From Monoplex corrugatus (lineage: Eukaryota > Mollusca > Gastropoda > Littorinimorpha > Ranellidae): a stretch of 64,000 bases of DNA. A program made the position numbers and the translations under genes. This document shows, piece after piece, positions 9,890 through 19,221 of the stretch; within the stretch, counting starts at the first letter, position 1, and every line of letters begins with the position of its first letter. The notes under the pieces are model-generated. The model worked only from the letters and a program-made list of their open reading frames with translations. It was not told where the DNA came from and did not search any database. The stretch spans positions 56,640,752 through 56,704,751 of the forward strand of contig JAPXFY010000026.1 in NCBI GenBank assembly GCA_030674185.1, written 5' to 3'.

Positions 9890-11135
9890 CTGCATAAAAT
9901 GTTGTGCTGTTGACTTCAAAACAATGAATTATGCTGTTGACTACAAAACAATGGCATTGTGCTGTTGACTTCAAAACAATAACATCGTGCTGTTGACTTT
10001 AAAACAATGGCATTATGCTGCTGACGTTAAAACCATTGTGCTGTTGACTACAAAACAATGACATTGTTCTGTTGACTTCAAAATAATGACATCGAGCTGT
10101 TGACTTTAAAACAATGGCATTGTGCTGCTGACTTTAAAACCATTGTGCTGTTGACTACAAAACAATGACATTGTTCTGTTGACTTTAAAACAATGGCATT
10201 GTGCTGCTGACTTTAAAACCATTGTGCTGTTGACTACAAAACAATGACATTCTCCTGTTGACTACAAAACAATGACATTGTGCTGTTGACTACAAAATAA
10301 TGACATTGTGCTGTTGACTACAAAACAATGACATTCTCCTGTTGACTACAAAACAATGACATTGTGCTGTTGACTACAAAATAATGACATTGTGCTGTTG
10401 ACTACAAAACAATGACATTCTCCTGTTGACTACAAAACAATGACATTGTGCTGTTGACTACAAAATAATGACATTGTGCTGTTGACTACAAAACAATAAC
10501 ATCGAGCTGTTGACTTTAAAACAATGGCATTGTGCTGCTGACTTTAAAACCATTGTGCTGTTGATTTTACAAAACTGACATTGTTCTGTTGACTTCAAAA
10601 CAATGACATTGTGCTGTTGACTACAAAATGACATTCTCCTGTTGACTACAAAACTGACATTGTGCTGTCGACTACAAAACATTCTCCTGTTGACTACAAA
10701 CAATGACATTGTGCTGTTGACTACAAAACATTCTCCTGTTGACTACAAAACAATGACATTCTCCTGTTGACTATAAAACAATGACATTGTGCTGTTGACT
10801 TCAAAACGATGACATTGTGCTGTTGACTTCAAAACAATGACATTGTGCTGTTGACTTCAAAACAATGACATTGTGCTGCCGACTTCAAAATAATGACATT
10901 GTGCTGCTGACTTCAAAACTGACATTGTGCTGCTGACTTCAAAACAGTGACATTGTGCTGCTGACTTTAAAACTGACATGTGCTAATGAGATTGTGCTGT
11001 TGACTACAAACAATGGCATTATTGTGCTGTTGACTTTTAAAACAGTGACATTATTCTGCTGTTGACTTCAAAACAATAACATTCTCCTGTTGACTTCAAA
11101 ACAATGACATTACGCTTTTGACAACAACCCAATGA
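9890..11135. repeat. 28-bp minisatellite
   Basis: Roughly 44 copies of a 28-bp unit built on 'TGTGCTGTTGACTACAAAAC' followed by 'AATGACAT'. Variants alternate ACTACAAAA/ACTTCAAAA/ACTTTAAAA and TTGTGC/TTCTCC, with higher-order blocks of several units repeated around 10240-10480. Units at both ends are more degenerate. Confidence 0.95.
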
Positions 11136-11169
11136 CACCGTCTTCACCACTGTAGTAGTTTGTCAGTCT

Positions 11170-11412
11170 TTCTCCTCATCGAACTGTGGAGTGTGAGTAA
11201 GGTGGAAGGACTATTGTTCAAGAAGATCCATCGCACTTGGACAATTCCATATACGCCCAGATCTGCTAGTAATTACCTAGCAGACCCATTGACCCCAAAG
11301 ACAAACGTGCTGACAAAACCTTGTAATGGAGTAGGTGTGAGGAAGGGGCCTAAGAAACGATGCGATTTCACCAGAATGATTGGAGTCTTAAGGTAGACAG
11401 CAAACGGATCCC
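11170..11412 (-). mobile_element. tRNA-derived SINE (family 1), partial
   Basis: Contains the family 1 words 'TCGCACTTGGACAATTCCAT' and 'CACCAGAATGATTGGAGTCT' followed by 'GGCAGCAAA'-like sequence. Other copies in this window carry a tRNA-like promoter at the right-hand (reverse-strand 5') end, so I read this copy as lying on the minus strand. The tRNA-like head is missing or lost here. Confidence 0.65.
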
Positions 11413-11464
11413 TTTTTTTTTTTTATTTGTATTGTGGATTGGGTCTGAACTGGAGACATTTTGA

Positions 11465-12437
11465 ATCCAGTTTTATGGACAGAGCCAACAGGAGACAGAT
11501 TTTGAATCCACAGCTTTATGGACAGAGCCAACAGGAGACAGATTCTGAATCCACAGCTTTATGGACAGAGCCAACAGGAGACAGATTCTGAATCCACAGC
11601 TTTATGGACAGAGCCAACAGGAGACAGATTCTGAATCCACAGCTTTATGGACAGAGCCAACAGGAGCAGATTTTGAATGCACAGCTTTATGGACAGAGCC
11701 AACAGGAGACAGATTCTGAATCCACAGCTTTATGGACAGAGCCAACAGGAGACAGATTTTGAATGCACAGCTTTATGGACAGAGCCAACAGGAGACAGAT
11801 TTTGAATGCACAGCTTTATGGACAGAGCCAACAGGAGACAGATTTTGAATGCACAGCTTTATGGACAGAGCCAACAGGAGACAGATTTTGAATGCACAGC
11901 TTTATGGACAGAGCCAACAGGAGACAGATTTTGAATGCACAGTTTTATGGACAGAGCCAACAGGAGACAGATTTTGAATGCACAGCTTTATGGACAGAGC
12001 CAACAGGAGACAGATTTTGAATGCACAGTTTTATGGACAGAGCCAACAGGAGACAGATTTTGAATACACAGCTTTATGGACAGAGCCAACAGGAGACAGA
12101 TTTTGAATACACAGCTTTATGGACAGAGCCAACAGGAGACAGATTTTGAATGCACAGCTTTATGGACAGAGCCAACAGGAGACAGATTTTGAATGCACAG
12201 CTTTATGGACAGAGCCAACAGGAGACAGATTTTGAATGCACAGCTTTATGGACAGAGCCAACAGGAGACAGATTTTGAATGCACAGCTTTATGGACAGAG
12301 CCAACAGGAGACAGATTTTGAATGCACAGCTTTATGGACAGAGCCAACAGGAGACAGATTCTGAATGCACAGCTTTATGGACAGAGCCAACGGGAGACAG
12401 ATTTTGAATGCACAGCTTTATGGACAGAGCCAACAAG
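11465..12437. repeat. 43-bp minisatellite
   Basis: About 22 copies of a 43-bp unit beginning 'CACAGCTTTATGGACAGAGC' and ending 'CAACAGGAGACAGATTTTGA'. Copies are very uniform; the main variants are GAATCC/GAATGC/GAATAC before CACAG and TTT/TTC in GATTTT. The period is not a multiple of three. Confidence 0.95.
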
Positions 12438-12579
12438 CTTGCCTATCATCATGGTGGTCACATCAACATAGCTATCACATTGTCGGGGTCAGTGTCAGGA
12501 TAACCACCGTTGTCATCGCCGTCGTCGTCATCCTCTTTATATCCAAATATCGTCATCGTCTTTATTACTGTCGTCATCA

Positions 12580-12806
12580 CCGTAAGAGAAAGCACGTGCA
12601 CACACGAGCGTGCACTAAAACACGCACACATACGCATAAACACACGCATGCACATATGCCTGCACGCACGCACGTGTTATAAATCAATGCGGCACGCGTT
12701 TGTTGAATGAATTAAAAACATGGACGTTACCTCAAAGCCAGTACCAGGAATACGTAGAGAACCATCTTCGATGATCTGAAACATACATAAGTACATAAAT
12801 ATTTAA

Positions 12807-12837
<31 letters not shown>

Positions 12838-12985
12838 CACACACATGCGCGCGCACGCACGCACGCACGCACGCACTCACAAGGTCGCACGCACACACAT
12901 ATACATATATACATATATATATATATATACATTCTATATATATAGATATATATATATATATAGATGGATATATATATATATATAG
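12580..12985. repeat. compound microsatellite (CA, CGCA and TA runs)
   Basis: Imperfect ACAC/GCAC repeats at 12600-12670, a CA run at 12809-12845, CGCA repeats at 12846-12876, then TA runs to about 12984. A dispersed Tc1 copy begins immediately to the right. Confidence 0.95.
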
Positions 12986-13192
12986 CGACAAAAGGTAGCG
13001 ACAAAATTCCAATTCGTTGCCGTAACTGAATGGATAAGAGCTCAGACAACATTGCAGTTTCCTTTTGGCACGTGTTTGGGGATTTGCCGATTTGCAATGG
13101 GCGGCCCAAGGAAGACAATTTCCACACGAAATTGTCGAATCTTCAGCAGGGTCTCTCTGACGACGCAGGCAAGGTAGCGACAAAATTCGCTT

Positions 13193-13261
13193 TGCACGTG
13201 CAAGACAAGCCCTTTTTGAACACTACTCCAGCCAAAGTTGCCCGCAGACGAGGATAAAAAG
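13193..13261 (+). promoter_or_regulatory. putative transposon promoter: E-box palindrome plus TATA-like box
   Basis: TGCACGTGCAAG (13193-13204, containing CACGTG) lies 82 nt before the transposase ATG, and GATAAAAAG (13253-13261) lies about 33 nt before it. The same 12-mer at the same distance precedes the transposase of the unrelated-sequence Tc1 copy at 36-37 kb. Inferred promoter; no transcription data. Confidence 0.45.
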
Positions 13262-13285
13262 GACCGTTCTTGGTTCGTTTTAACC

Positions 13286-14314
13286 ATGCTTGCAAGACGA
13301 CGGATGACGGATGAGCAGCGGGGGAGAGCCCTCGCTCTGCTTGATGAAGGCCTAGCGCAGCGGGAAGTTGCTAGACGACTTGAAGTGTCGCATTCCACAA
13401 TCCAGAGACTGCTGGAGCGCTTCAATGAGACTGGAGCAGTCCAGGAAAGGCGTCACACGGGTCGACCCAGAGTAACGACAAGACAGCAAGACCGCTACCT
13501 TGCCCTCTCCGTCCTGAGGGAAAGGGCATCCACTGCGGTGACCTTGAGGGGTCAGCTGAGGGACGCAACAGGTGCTAACATCAGCTGCAGCACGGTGAGA
13601 AGACGGCTACATGAGGCAAATTTGAGGTCACGGAGACCGGCCGTCCGACCCGTGCTGTCACCGGTCAACAGAGTGCGCCGCATGACCTGGGCCAGGGAGC
13701 ACGTGACCTGGACAAGGCAACAGTGGGCCCGGGTCTTGTTTTCGGATGAGTCCAGGTTCACCCTGACCTTTAACGATGGCCGGGCTCGGGTGTGGCGACG
13801 TCAAGGGGAGAGGTTCGCTGACGCCACTGTCCAAGAGCATAACCGGTACGGCGGCGGGTCGGTGATGGTGTGGGGTGGCATGAGCCGTGGTACCCGGACC
13901 CCCCTGCTCCCCATTGACGGCATCCTGAACGGGGTCCGGTACCGGGACGAGGTTCTGGCGGCCGTGGCACTGCCTGCGCTTGTGGACCTTGGTCAAGGCG
14001 CCATCTTCCAGGACGACAATGCACCTGCGCATCGAGCACGCCTTGTGACCGACTTCCTGGAGCAGCATGAAGTCGTCCGTATGGCCTGGCCAGCGTGCTC
14101 ACCTGACCTGAACCCAATTGAACACCTCTGGGATGTGCTCGGGAGGCGCATCAGGGACAACCACCCCCCACCGGGCACCCTGGCCAGGCTGGTCGACATC
14201 CTGCAGATCGAGTGGGCGGCCATCCCTCAGGACACACTCCGTACCCTTGTGGGGTCGATGCATCGGCGCTGTGAAGCATGCATCCAGGCTCGGGGCGGAC
14301 ACACGCGATATTGA
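13286..14314 (+). CDS. Tc1-family transposase, copy 1 (intact frame)
   Basis: 342 codons from ATG 13286 (AACCATG context) to TGA. The N-terminal paired-like helix-turn-helix contains 'GLAQREVARRLEVSHSTIQR' (about residues 26-45) and a 'GRPR' hook (about 70-73). The catalytic domain has 'VLFSDESRFTL' (first Asp), 'FQDDNAPAHRA' (second Asp) and 'SPDLNPIEHLWD' (Glu), with 34 residues between the last two, i.e. DD34E as in Tc1. Length is normal for the family. An ATG upstream in frame is absent; the longer frame to 13238 uses a non-ATG start. The transposase would act in the nucleus, cutting at TA targets. It is nearly identical to copy 2, differing by one Arg/Ser in 'APAHRARL'. Confidence 0.93.
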   Translation: MLARRRMTDEQRGRALALLDEGLAQREVARRLEVSHSTIQRLLERFNETGAVQERRHTGRPRVTTRQQDRYLALSVLRERASTAVTLRGQLRDATGANISCSTVRRRLHEANLRSRRPAVRPVLSPVNRVRRMTWAREHVTWTRQQWARVLFSDESRFTLTFNDGRARVWRRQGERFADATVQEHNRYGGGSVMVWGGMSRGTRTPLLPIDGILNGVRYRDEVLAAVALPALVDLGQGAIFQDDNAPAHRARLVTDFLEQHEVVRMAWPACSPDLNPIEHLWDVLGRRIRDNHPPPGTLARLVDILQIEWAAIPQDTLRTLVGSMHRRCEACIQARGGHTRY

Positions 14315-14535
14315 AAACAGATTGGCCAAATCTGACACTTTCTGTTTTTTGAAAAGGGGGGGATGTTCCTTTAAATGCATGTGCTGTTCACTAATGGGTC
14401 ATTGTGCTAATTTCTTTTTCCAAAACAGGTGTGGAAATGATGAAATAAAACAGAATCAATTCTAAACATTGTCAATTATTTCAACTTAAAATTAGAGAGG
14501 AAGGAAGAAGTGGCCCTTAAATTATGATTAGGAGT

Positions 14536-15119
14536 ATATATATATTTAGAGAGAGAGAGAGAATTTGGTTAGCATGCAACAGAATCTTTCAAGCAACACA
14601 CATATACACACGCAGTAGAAACGGCACGTGCGCCCTAAAATTTGTTTGGGTCAGGAAACGAAAGGATACAGGCCTTAAATAGAAAAGTTTTGTATTGCCA
14701 TGTATACTGTCTTCAACCATTTACAATACTATGGGTCGAATTTAGCGTATTTGCAAATAAATGCGATCCTTTTTGGCTATACACTTCAAAGTGACAAAGA
14801 AATCTGCAATAAACTGAAACAAAAAACTTCAGAGGAATTCCTCGTAGAACCTATCCTATTTAATGAAAAAATAGGATTTATGAGATGCAGTGATAAAACG
14901 CAAAATTGATTGATCGTGGAGATTGTCTGGTAGATTTCTTTCAAAAGGATGGAATTTTCTTTCACATTTAGAGTTTATTGCAACATTTGATATATACATC
15001 GATTTTGTTACTTATGCTGTCTTTGTATCTCCGATCAAGAACTATGTAAAAAAACAACATACAAATCAATGACAACAACTCACTTGAATCGAATGCTGCA
15101 CTAAAATTGATCTGTGTGG
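14536..15119. other. unassigned sequence with short GA run
   Basis: A short TA/GA run at 14536-14563 is followed by AT-rich sequence with no recognised gene or repeat. A 69-codon frame at 14700-14909 has no known motif. Confidence 0.4.
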
Positions 15120-15700
15120 CCTTTTTCGTCGATGACGACGGTCGGCAGCGGAAAATTAGTTATCTTAAAACACAGCGACGTTCATGGCTAAAACAACCAA
15201 AGCACGATCAGCACGGTTTCTGACGACTACAGTAGTAGAATACTGTGGAGTCATCCACCGTGGGGCATTTGTGTCTTTGTCTAGCCTCTATAGCGCGCTC
15301 GACTATCCTCTTCATAGCTCTTTGCTCCCGCGAAAACAGCAGCTGTCCACCCCACTCGATCCTGGGCAACCGTATCCCAGTTCGCAACATTGATAGAAAA
15401 TTCCATCATGGACGTTTTACTCAGGTCCTTGAAGCCAAGTTTGGGTCGTCCAACGTTACGCGTGCCTTCAGACAGTTCCCCATACAGTATCTGCTTGGGG
15501 ATTCTCGAGTTATCCATGCGCGCAACTGACCAAGCCACCTGAGACGCCCAGACCTCAGGATGGGATATAGTGACTGAATGCCAGCTCTTTTGAGCACTTC
15601 AGTGTCCGGGACTCTGCCATTTAATTTTTAACATTTTTCGTAACCACCTCTCCTGACCAGCATACAAGGTCCACGTCTCACTCCCGTAAAGGGAGTTCTA
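15120..15700 (-). mobile_element. LINE ORF2 C-terminal relic
   Basis: Reverse strand: 'ARMDNSRIPKQILYGELSEG' and 'RNVGRPKL' (15520-15430), then after a frameshift 'KRIVERAIEARQRHKCPTVD' (about 15310-15250). Known: 'RM.D.RIPK.ILYGEL..G.R..GRP.LR.KD' is the conserved C-terminal segment of a widespread non-LTR retrotransposon ORF2 (Jockey/CR1-like) in marine invertebrates. Several frameshifts; no reverse transcriptase core present. Confidence 0.75.
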
Positions 15701-16209
15701 TTCTGTGAAGAAAGGCATTGGATAATATTACAATGTACTGATTACTGATGCTACTGAACCAAGTGCTATTCAAAGTGGGATCGGAAACAATACGAACATT
15801 GCATGGAACACAATCTTTACAATACATATCAAAGACATCAAGCTTAAATGATCCCGAATTCGATTTTTAAAAAATCTCTCGTATCCTTTAATTAAGACTC
15901 GAAATACAGAAATGAAACGGAAAAATACAATGTAATATATACTACACGTCATTATTGAAGGGCCAGGAACGTTTTTGAGTCAATTTTTGAAAGGAGAAAT
16001 AACCTATTTTCTCTTACTCTTTTCTCCAATTCGTTGCCGTAACTGAATGGATAAGAGCTCAGACAACATTGCAGTTTCCTTTTGGCACGTGTTTGGGGAT
16101 TTGCCGATTTGCAATGGGCGGCCCAAGGAAGACAATTTCCACACGAAATTGTCGAATCTTCAGCAGGGTCTCTCTGACGACGCAGGCAAGGTAGCGACAA
16201 AATTCGCTT

Positions 16210-16278
16210 TGCACGTGCAAGGCAAGCCCTTTTTGAACACTACTCCAGCCAAAGTTGCCCGCAGACGAGGATAAAAAG
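16210..16278 (+). promoter_or_regulatory. putative transposon promoter (copy 2)
   Basis: The TGCACGTGCAAG palindrome (16210-16221) lies 83 nt before ATG 16304 and a GATAAAAAG box follows at about 16270. One extra C near 16283 relative to copy 1 accounts for the one-base difference in spacing. Confidence 0.45.
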
Positions 16279-16303
16279 GACCCGTTCTTGGTTCGTTTTA
16301 ACC

Positions 16304-17332
16304 ATGCTTGCAAGACGACGGATGACGGATGAGCAGCGGGGGAGAGCCCTCGCTCTGCTTGATGAAGGCCTAGCGCAGCGGGAAGTTGCTAGACGACTTG
16401 AAGTGTCGCATTCCACAATCCAGAGACTGCTGGAGCGCTTCAATGAGACTGGAGCAGTCCAGGAAAGGCGTCACACGGGTCGACCCAGAGTAACGACAAG
16501 ACAGCAAGACCGCTACCTTGCCCTCTCCGTCCTGAGGGAAAGGGCATCCACTGCGGTGACCTTGAGGGGTCAGCTGAGGGACGCAACAGGTGCTAACATC
16601 AGCTGCAGCACGGTGAGAAGACGGCTACATGAGGCAAACTTGAGGTCACGGAGACCGGCCGTCCGACCCGTGCTGTCACCGGTCAACAGAGTGCGCCGCA
16701 TGACCTGGGCCAGGGAGCACGTGACCTGGACAAGGCAACAGTGGGCCCGGGTCTTGTTTTCGGATGAGTCCAGGTTCACCCTGACCTTTAACGATGGCCG
16801 GGCTCGGGTGTGGCGACGTCAAGGGGAGAGGTTCGCTGACGCCACTGTCCAAGAGCATAACCGGTACGGCGGCGGGTCGGTGATGGTGTGGGGTGGCATG
16901 AGCCGTGGTACCCGGACCCCCCTGCTCCCCATTGACGGCATCCTGAACGGGGTCCGGTACCGGGACGAGGTTCTGGCGGCCGTGGCACTGCCTGCGCTTG
17001 TGGACCTTGGTCAAGGCGCCATCTTCCAGGACGACAATGCACCTGCGCATCGAGCAAGCCTTGTGACCGACTTCCTGGAGCAGCATGAAGTCGTCCGTAT
17101 GGCCTGGCCAGCGTGCTCACCTGACCTGAACCCAATTGAACACCTATGGGATGTGCTCGGGAGGCGCATCAGGGACAACCACCCCCCACCGGGCACCCTG
17201 GCCAGGCTGGTCGACATCCTGCAGATCGAGTGGGCGGCCATCCCTCAGGACACACTCCGTACCCTTGTGGGGTCGATGCATCGGCGCTGTGAAGCATGCA
17301 TCCAGGCTCGGGGCGGACACACGCGATATTGA
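16304..17332 (+). CDS. Tc1-family transposase, copy 2 (intact)
   Basis: 342 codons, same architecture as copy 1: helix-turn-helix region with 'REVARRLEVSHSTIQRLLER', then 'LFSDESRF', 'QDDNAPAHRA' and 'DLNPIEHLWD' giving DD34E. It differs from copy 1 by Ser for Arg after 'APAHRA'. The frame is complete and both inverted termini are present, so this is the likeliest autonomous copy of family A in the window. Confidence 0.95.
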   Translation: MLARRRMTDEQRGRALALLDEGLAQREVARRLEVSHSTIQRLLERFNETGAVQERRHTGRPRVTTRQQDRYLALSVLRERASTAVTLRGQLRDATGANISCSTVRRRLHEANLRSRRPAVRPVLSPVNRVRRMTWAREHVTWTRQQWARVLFSDESRFTLTFNDGRARVWRRQGERFADATVQEHNRYGGGSVMVWGGMSRGTRTPLLPIDGILNGVRYRDEVLAAVALPALVDLGQGAIFQDDNAPAHRASLVTDFLEQHEVVRMAWPACSPDLNPIEHLWDVLGRRIRDNHPPPGTLARLVDILQIEWAAIPQDTLRTLVGSMHRRCEACIQARGGHTRY

Positions 17333-17555
17333 AAACAGATTGGCCAAATCTGACACTTTCTGTTTTTTGAAAAGGGGGGGATGTTCCTTTAAATGCATGT
17401 GCTGTTCACTAATGGGTCATTGTGCTAATTTCTTTTTCCAAAACAGGTGTGGAAATGATGAAATAAAACATAGAATCAATTCTAAACATTGTCAATTATT
17501 TCAACTTAAAATTAGAGAGGAAGGAAGAAGTGGCCCTTAAATTATGATTAGGAGT

Positions 17556-17859
17556 ATATATGATTTGCCTCTAGATTCCAAACGGACTGGTATTACTGTG
17601 CGAAATATTTACATCTGTAAGTAATGCGGATTTAGTATGAGTTCAGAAAGTCATACAAGGTATTAATCACTCACAAAATATTCATAGTCAATTTTACTTT
17701 TCAGACGAGTCTTGTGTATGCCAATGTTTGCTGGGAGGATATTTTCCGAATTAAAGATGTGTATAAAATCTCTACATGTAAATGTATGAACGGTTGGGTT
17801 GGGGAAGGCAAACATGGACAGACTGACAAGAGGGTTTAGGAAAAAGCGCTGACAGAACA
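17556..17859. other. unassigned AT-rich sequence
   Basis: Nothing recognised between the right end of the Tc1 copy and a LINE relic. Confidence 0.4.
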
Positions 17860-18440
17860 CACCAAGACCCGAGTATATCAGTTCTGCATCCTCAGCACCT
17901 TATTGTGTGGAAGCAAAACCTGGACCATAAAGTCGGCTCAATTCGTCCCATATGTGCTGCCACAAAAACATCCTTGGAATCAGCAAGCAGGACCACATCC
18001 CGTACCAAGACACGCGCAAAGATCCCCAGCATGTACTCGCACCTGAACTAGTGCTGCCTACCATGGTCAGGGCATGTTTGTTGCATTGAAGATGGGAGGC
18101 TGCCAAAAGACATACTATACAGACAGTCTAGGGCACCAGACGAATCGGCTGCCCCTCACTCCGTTTCAAAGACGCCTGCAAAAGAAGACTTCTTACAGAC
18201 AGCTAGGAAACAGACCATGGATCGTGCTGCCTGGTATCACACCGTTTATAAGGTCATCACAGAGGCAGACGCGAGGAGAGGTCAGCTCACAGAGGAGAGA
18301 GGAGACTGCAGGAAGCATGCTGCAGGAACACCTGACACCCAGGCCTCCCAGTTCATCTGCACTAACTACAACAGGGACTGCCGCTCATACATCAGCCTGC
18401 ACACCCATAACAGACGGTGCCAAGGCCCGACGTGATATTC
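17860..18440 (+). mobile_element. LINE ORF2 C-terminal relic with terminal zinc-finger segment
   Basis: Frameshifted pieces: 'HTKTRVYQFCILSTLLCGSK' and 'TWTIKSAQ' (about 17858-17942), 'QGMFVALKMGG' replacing the usual 'LGHV.RM.DGR', 'RAAWYHTVYKVITEADARRG' (18220-18280) and 'CTNYNRDCRSYISLHTHNRR' (about 18358-18420), a C2H2-like Cys/His spacing. Known: this order ends the ORF2 of the Jockey/CR1-like LINEs also seen at 15.3 and 42.8 kb. Confidence 0.75.
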
Positions 18441-18456
18441 CAGGGACGAATTCAGC

Positions 18457-18715
18457 TAACAATTTCTCAAGATGACGTCTCCGCGCTCGGAATGAATTCC
18501 ATATGCACTAACGTCACAGGGTAATAGTGATCACAAACCTTACGCCTGCACATAAATCTATCTGGCCAGGTCCTGAAGTCCCACCTACCATTTTTTTATC
18601 TAGTCTACATTTTACTACTAGTATTATATCATAACTACTAGTATTATATCATTGGAATAGTCTTGGTTACACGTAAATGACATGTGAATCTGTATCTTGT
18701 CTTCAAAGAAAAGAA
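18457..18715. mobile_element. dispersed repeat, SINE family 2, copy 1
   Basis: Shares with copies at 34.4 and 37.7 kb, in the same order: 'TTTCTCAAGATGACGTCTCC', 'CGGAATGAATTCCATATGCA', 'CCTGCACATAAATC', 'CTGGCCAGGTCCTGA', 'CTTGGTTACACGTAAATGAC'. About 260 bp, non-coding. A small internal duplication (ACTACTAGTATTATATCAT twice) distinguishes this copy. Confidence 0.8.
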
Positions 18716-19221
18716 CAAACAAAAATACGAAAATTCAGCATGCTCTCCTAAGACAGATGCCAATGGTGGGATGGAAATACGTTCATATTTGAAATGGTTG
18801 CGTGTGGATGTTTGTCCTTACTCAGTTCAATTGCTAACTTCGTGAATATTTATAATTTCTTGCTGTATCCAGTCTACTACAAGTTTTTGTCTGTGAGATC
18901 TGTCATAATACTTCTTGAATAATAAACATATGTAATGTGTATACATGTGCATGTATGTCTATATGAATATATGCACGCATGCAGGTATGGACATGTGAAC
19001 TTACACATGTATATGCATGTTTATCATGTATTCACTTTTGTTGCTGTATTTATATATGACTGTAAAATGGGGAAAAACCCCCCATTGAAAACATGTTTTA
19101 AAAAAATCTACTTCTTTGAGTCAACTGATAAGCGCTTTATGAACGCATGAGACAAAGACAGACGAGTGTAATGCCAAGACATGTCAATCTGTCGGATTAT
19201 TTTATATATATATATATATAT
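18716..19221. other. unassigned AT-rich sequence with TA run
   Basis: Imperfect ATGTATATG-type repeats around 18930-19040 and a TA run at 19203-19221 directly outside the next transposon. No gene seen. Confidence 0.4.

Larger units (their letters stand above)
13008..14535 (+). mobile_element. Tc1-family transposon A, copy 1 (left end lost)
   Basis: Same element as the copies at 15.9 and 19.2 kb. The right end is intact, ending TTATGATTAGGAGT next to a TA-rich sequence. The left ~70 bp with the terminal inverted repeat is missing: homology begins at about 13008. It is preceded by 'GGTAGCGACAAAATTC', a word that also occurs inside the element at 13183, suggesting a rearranged end joined at an AATTC microhomology. 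The transposase gene inside is intact, but the copy should not move in cis without its left terminus. Confidence 0.9.
15941..17555 (+). mobile_element. Tc1-family transposon A, copy 2 (complete)
   Basis: Complete element of about 1.6 kb. Left end ACTACACGTCATTATTGAAG (15941) and right end, read in reverse, ACTCCTAATCATAATTTAAG form imperfect inverted repeats sharing the GGGCCA that follows. TA lies immediately outside each end, as expected for Tc1/mariner targets. The transposase gene is intact. This copy has the best combination of two termini and an open frame of the three family A copies. Confidence 0.93.

Noticed and set aside
13658..14117. 115- and 136-codon minus frames inside the Tc1 family A transposase genes
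   Set aside because: They recur in every copy only because the copies are nearly identical and GC-rich; the + frame carries the DD34E domain.
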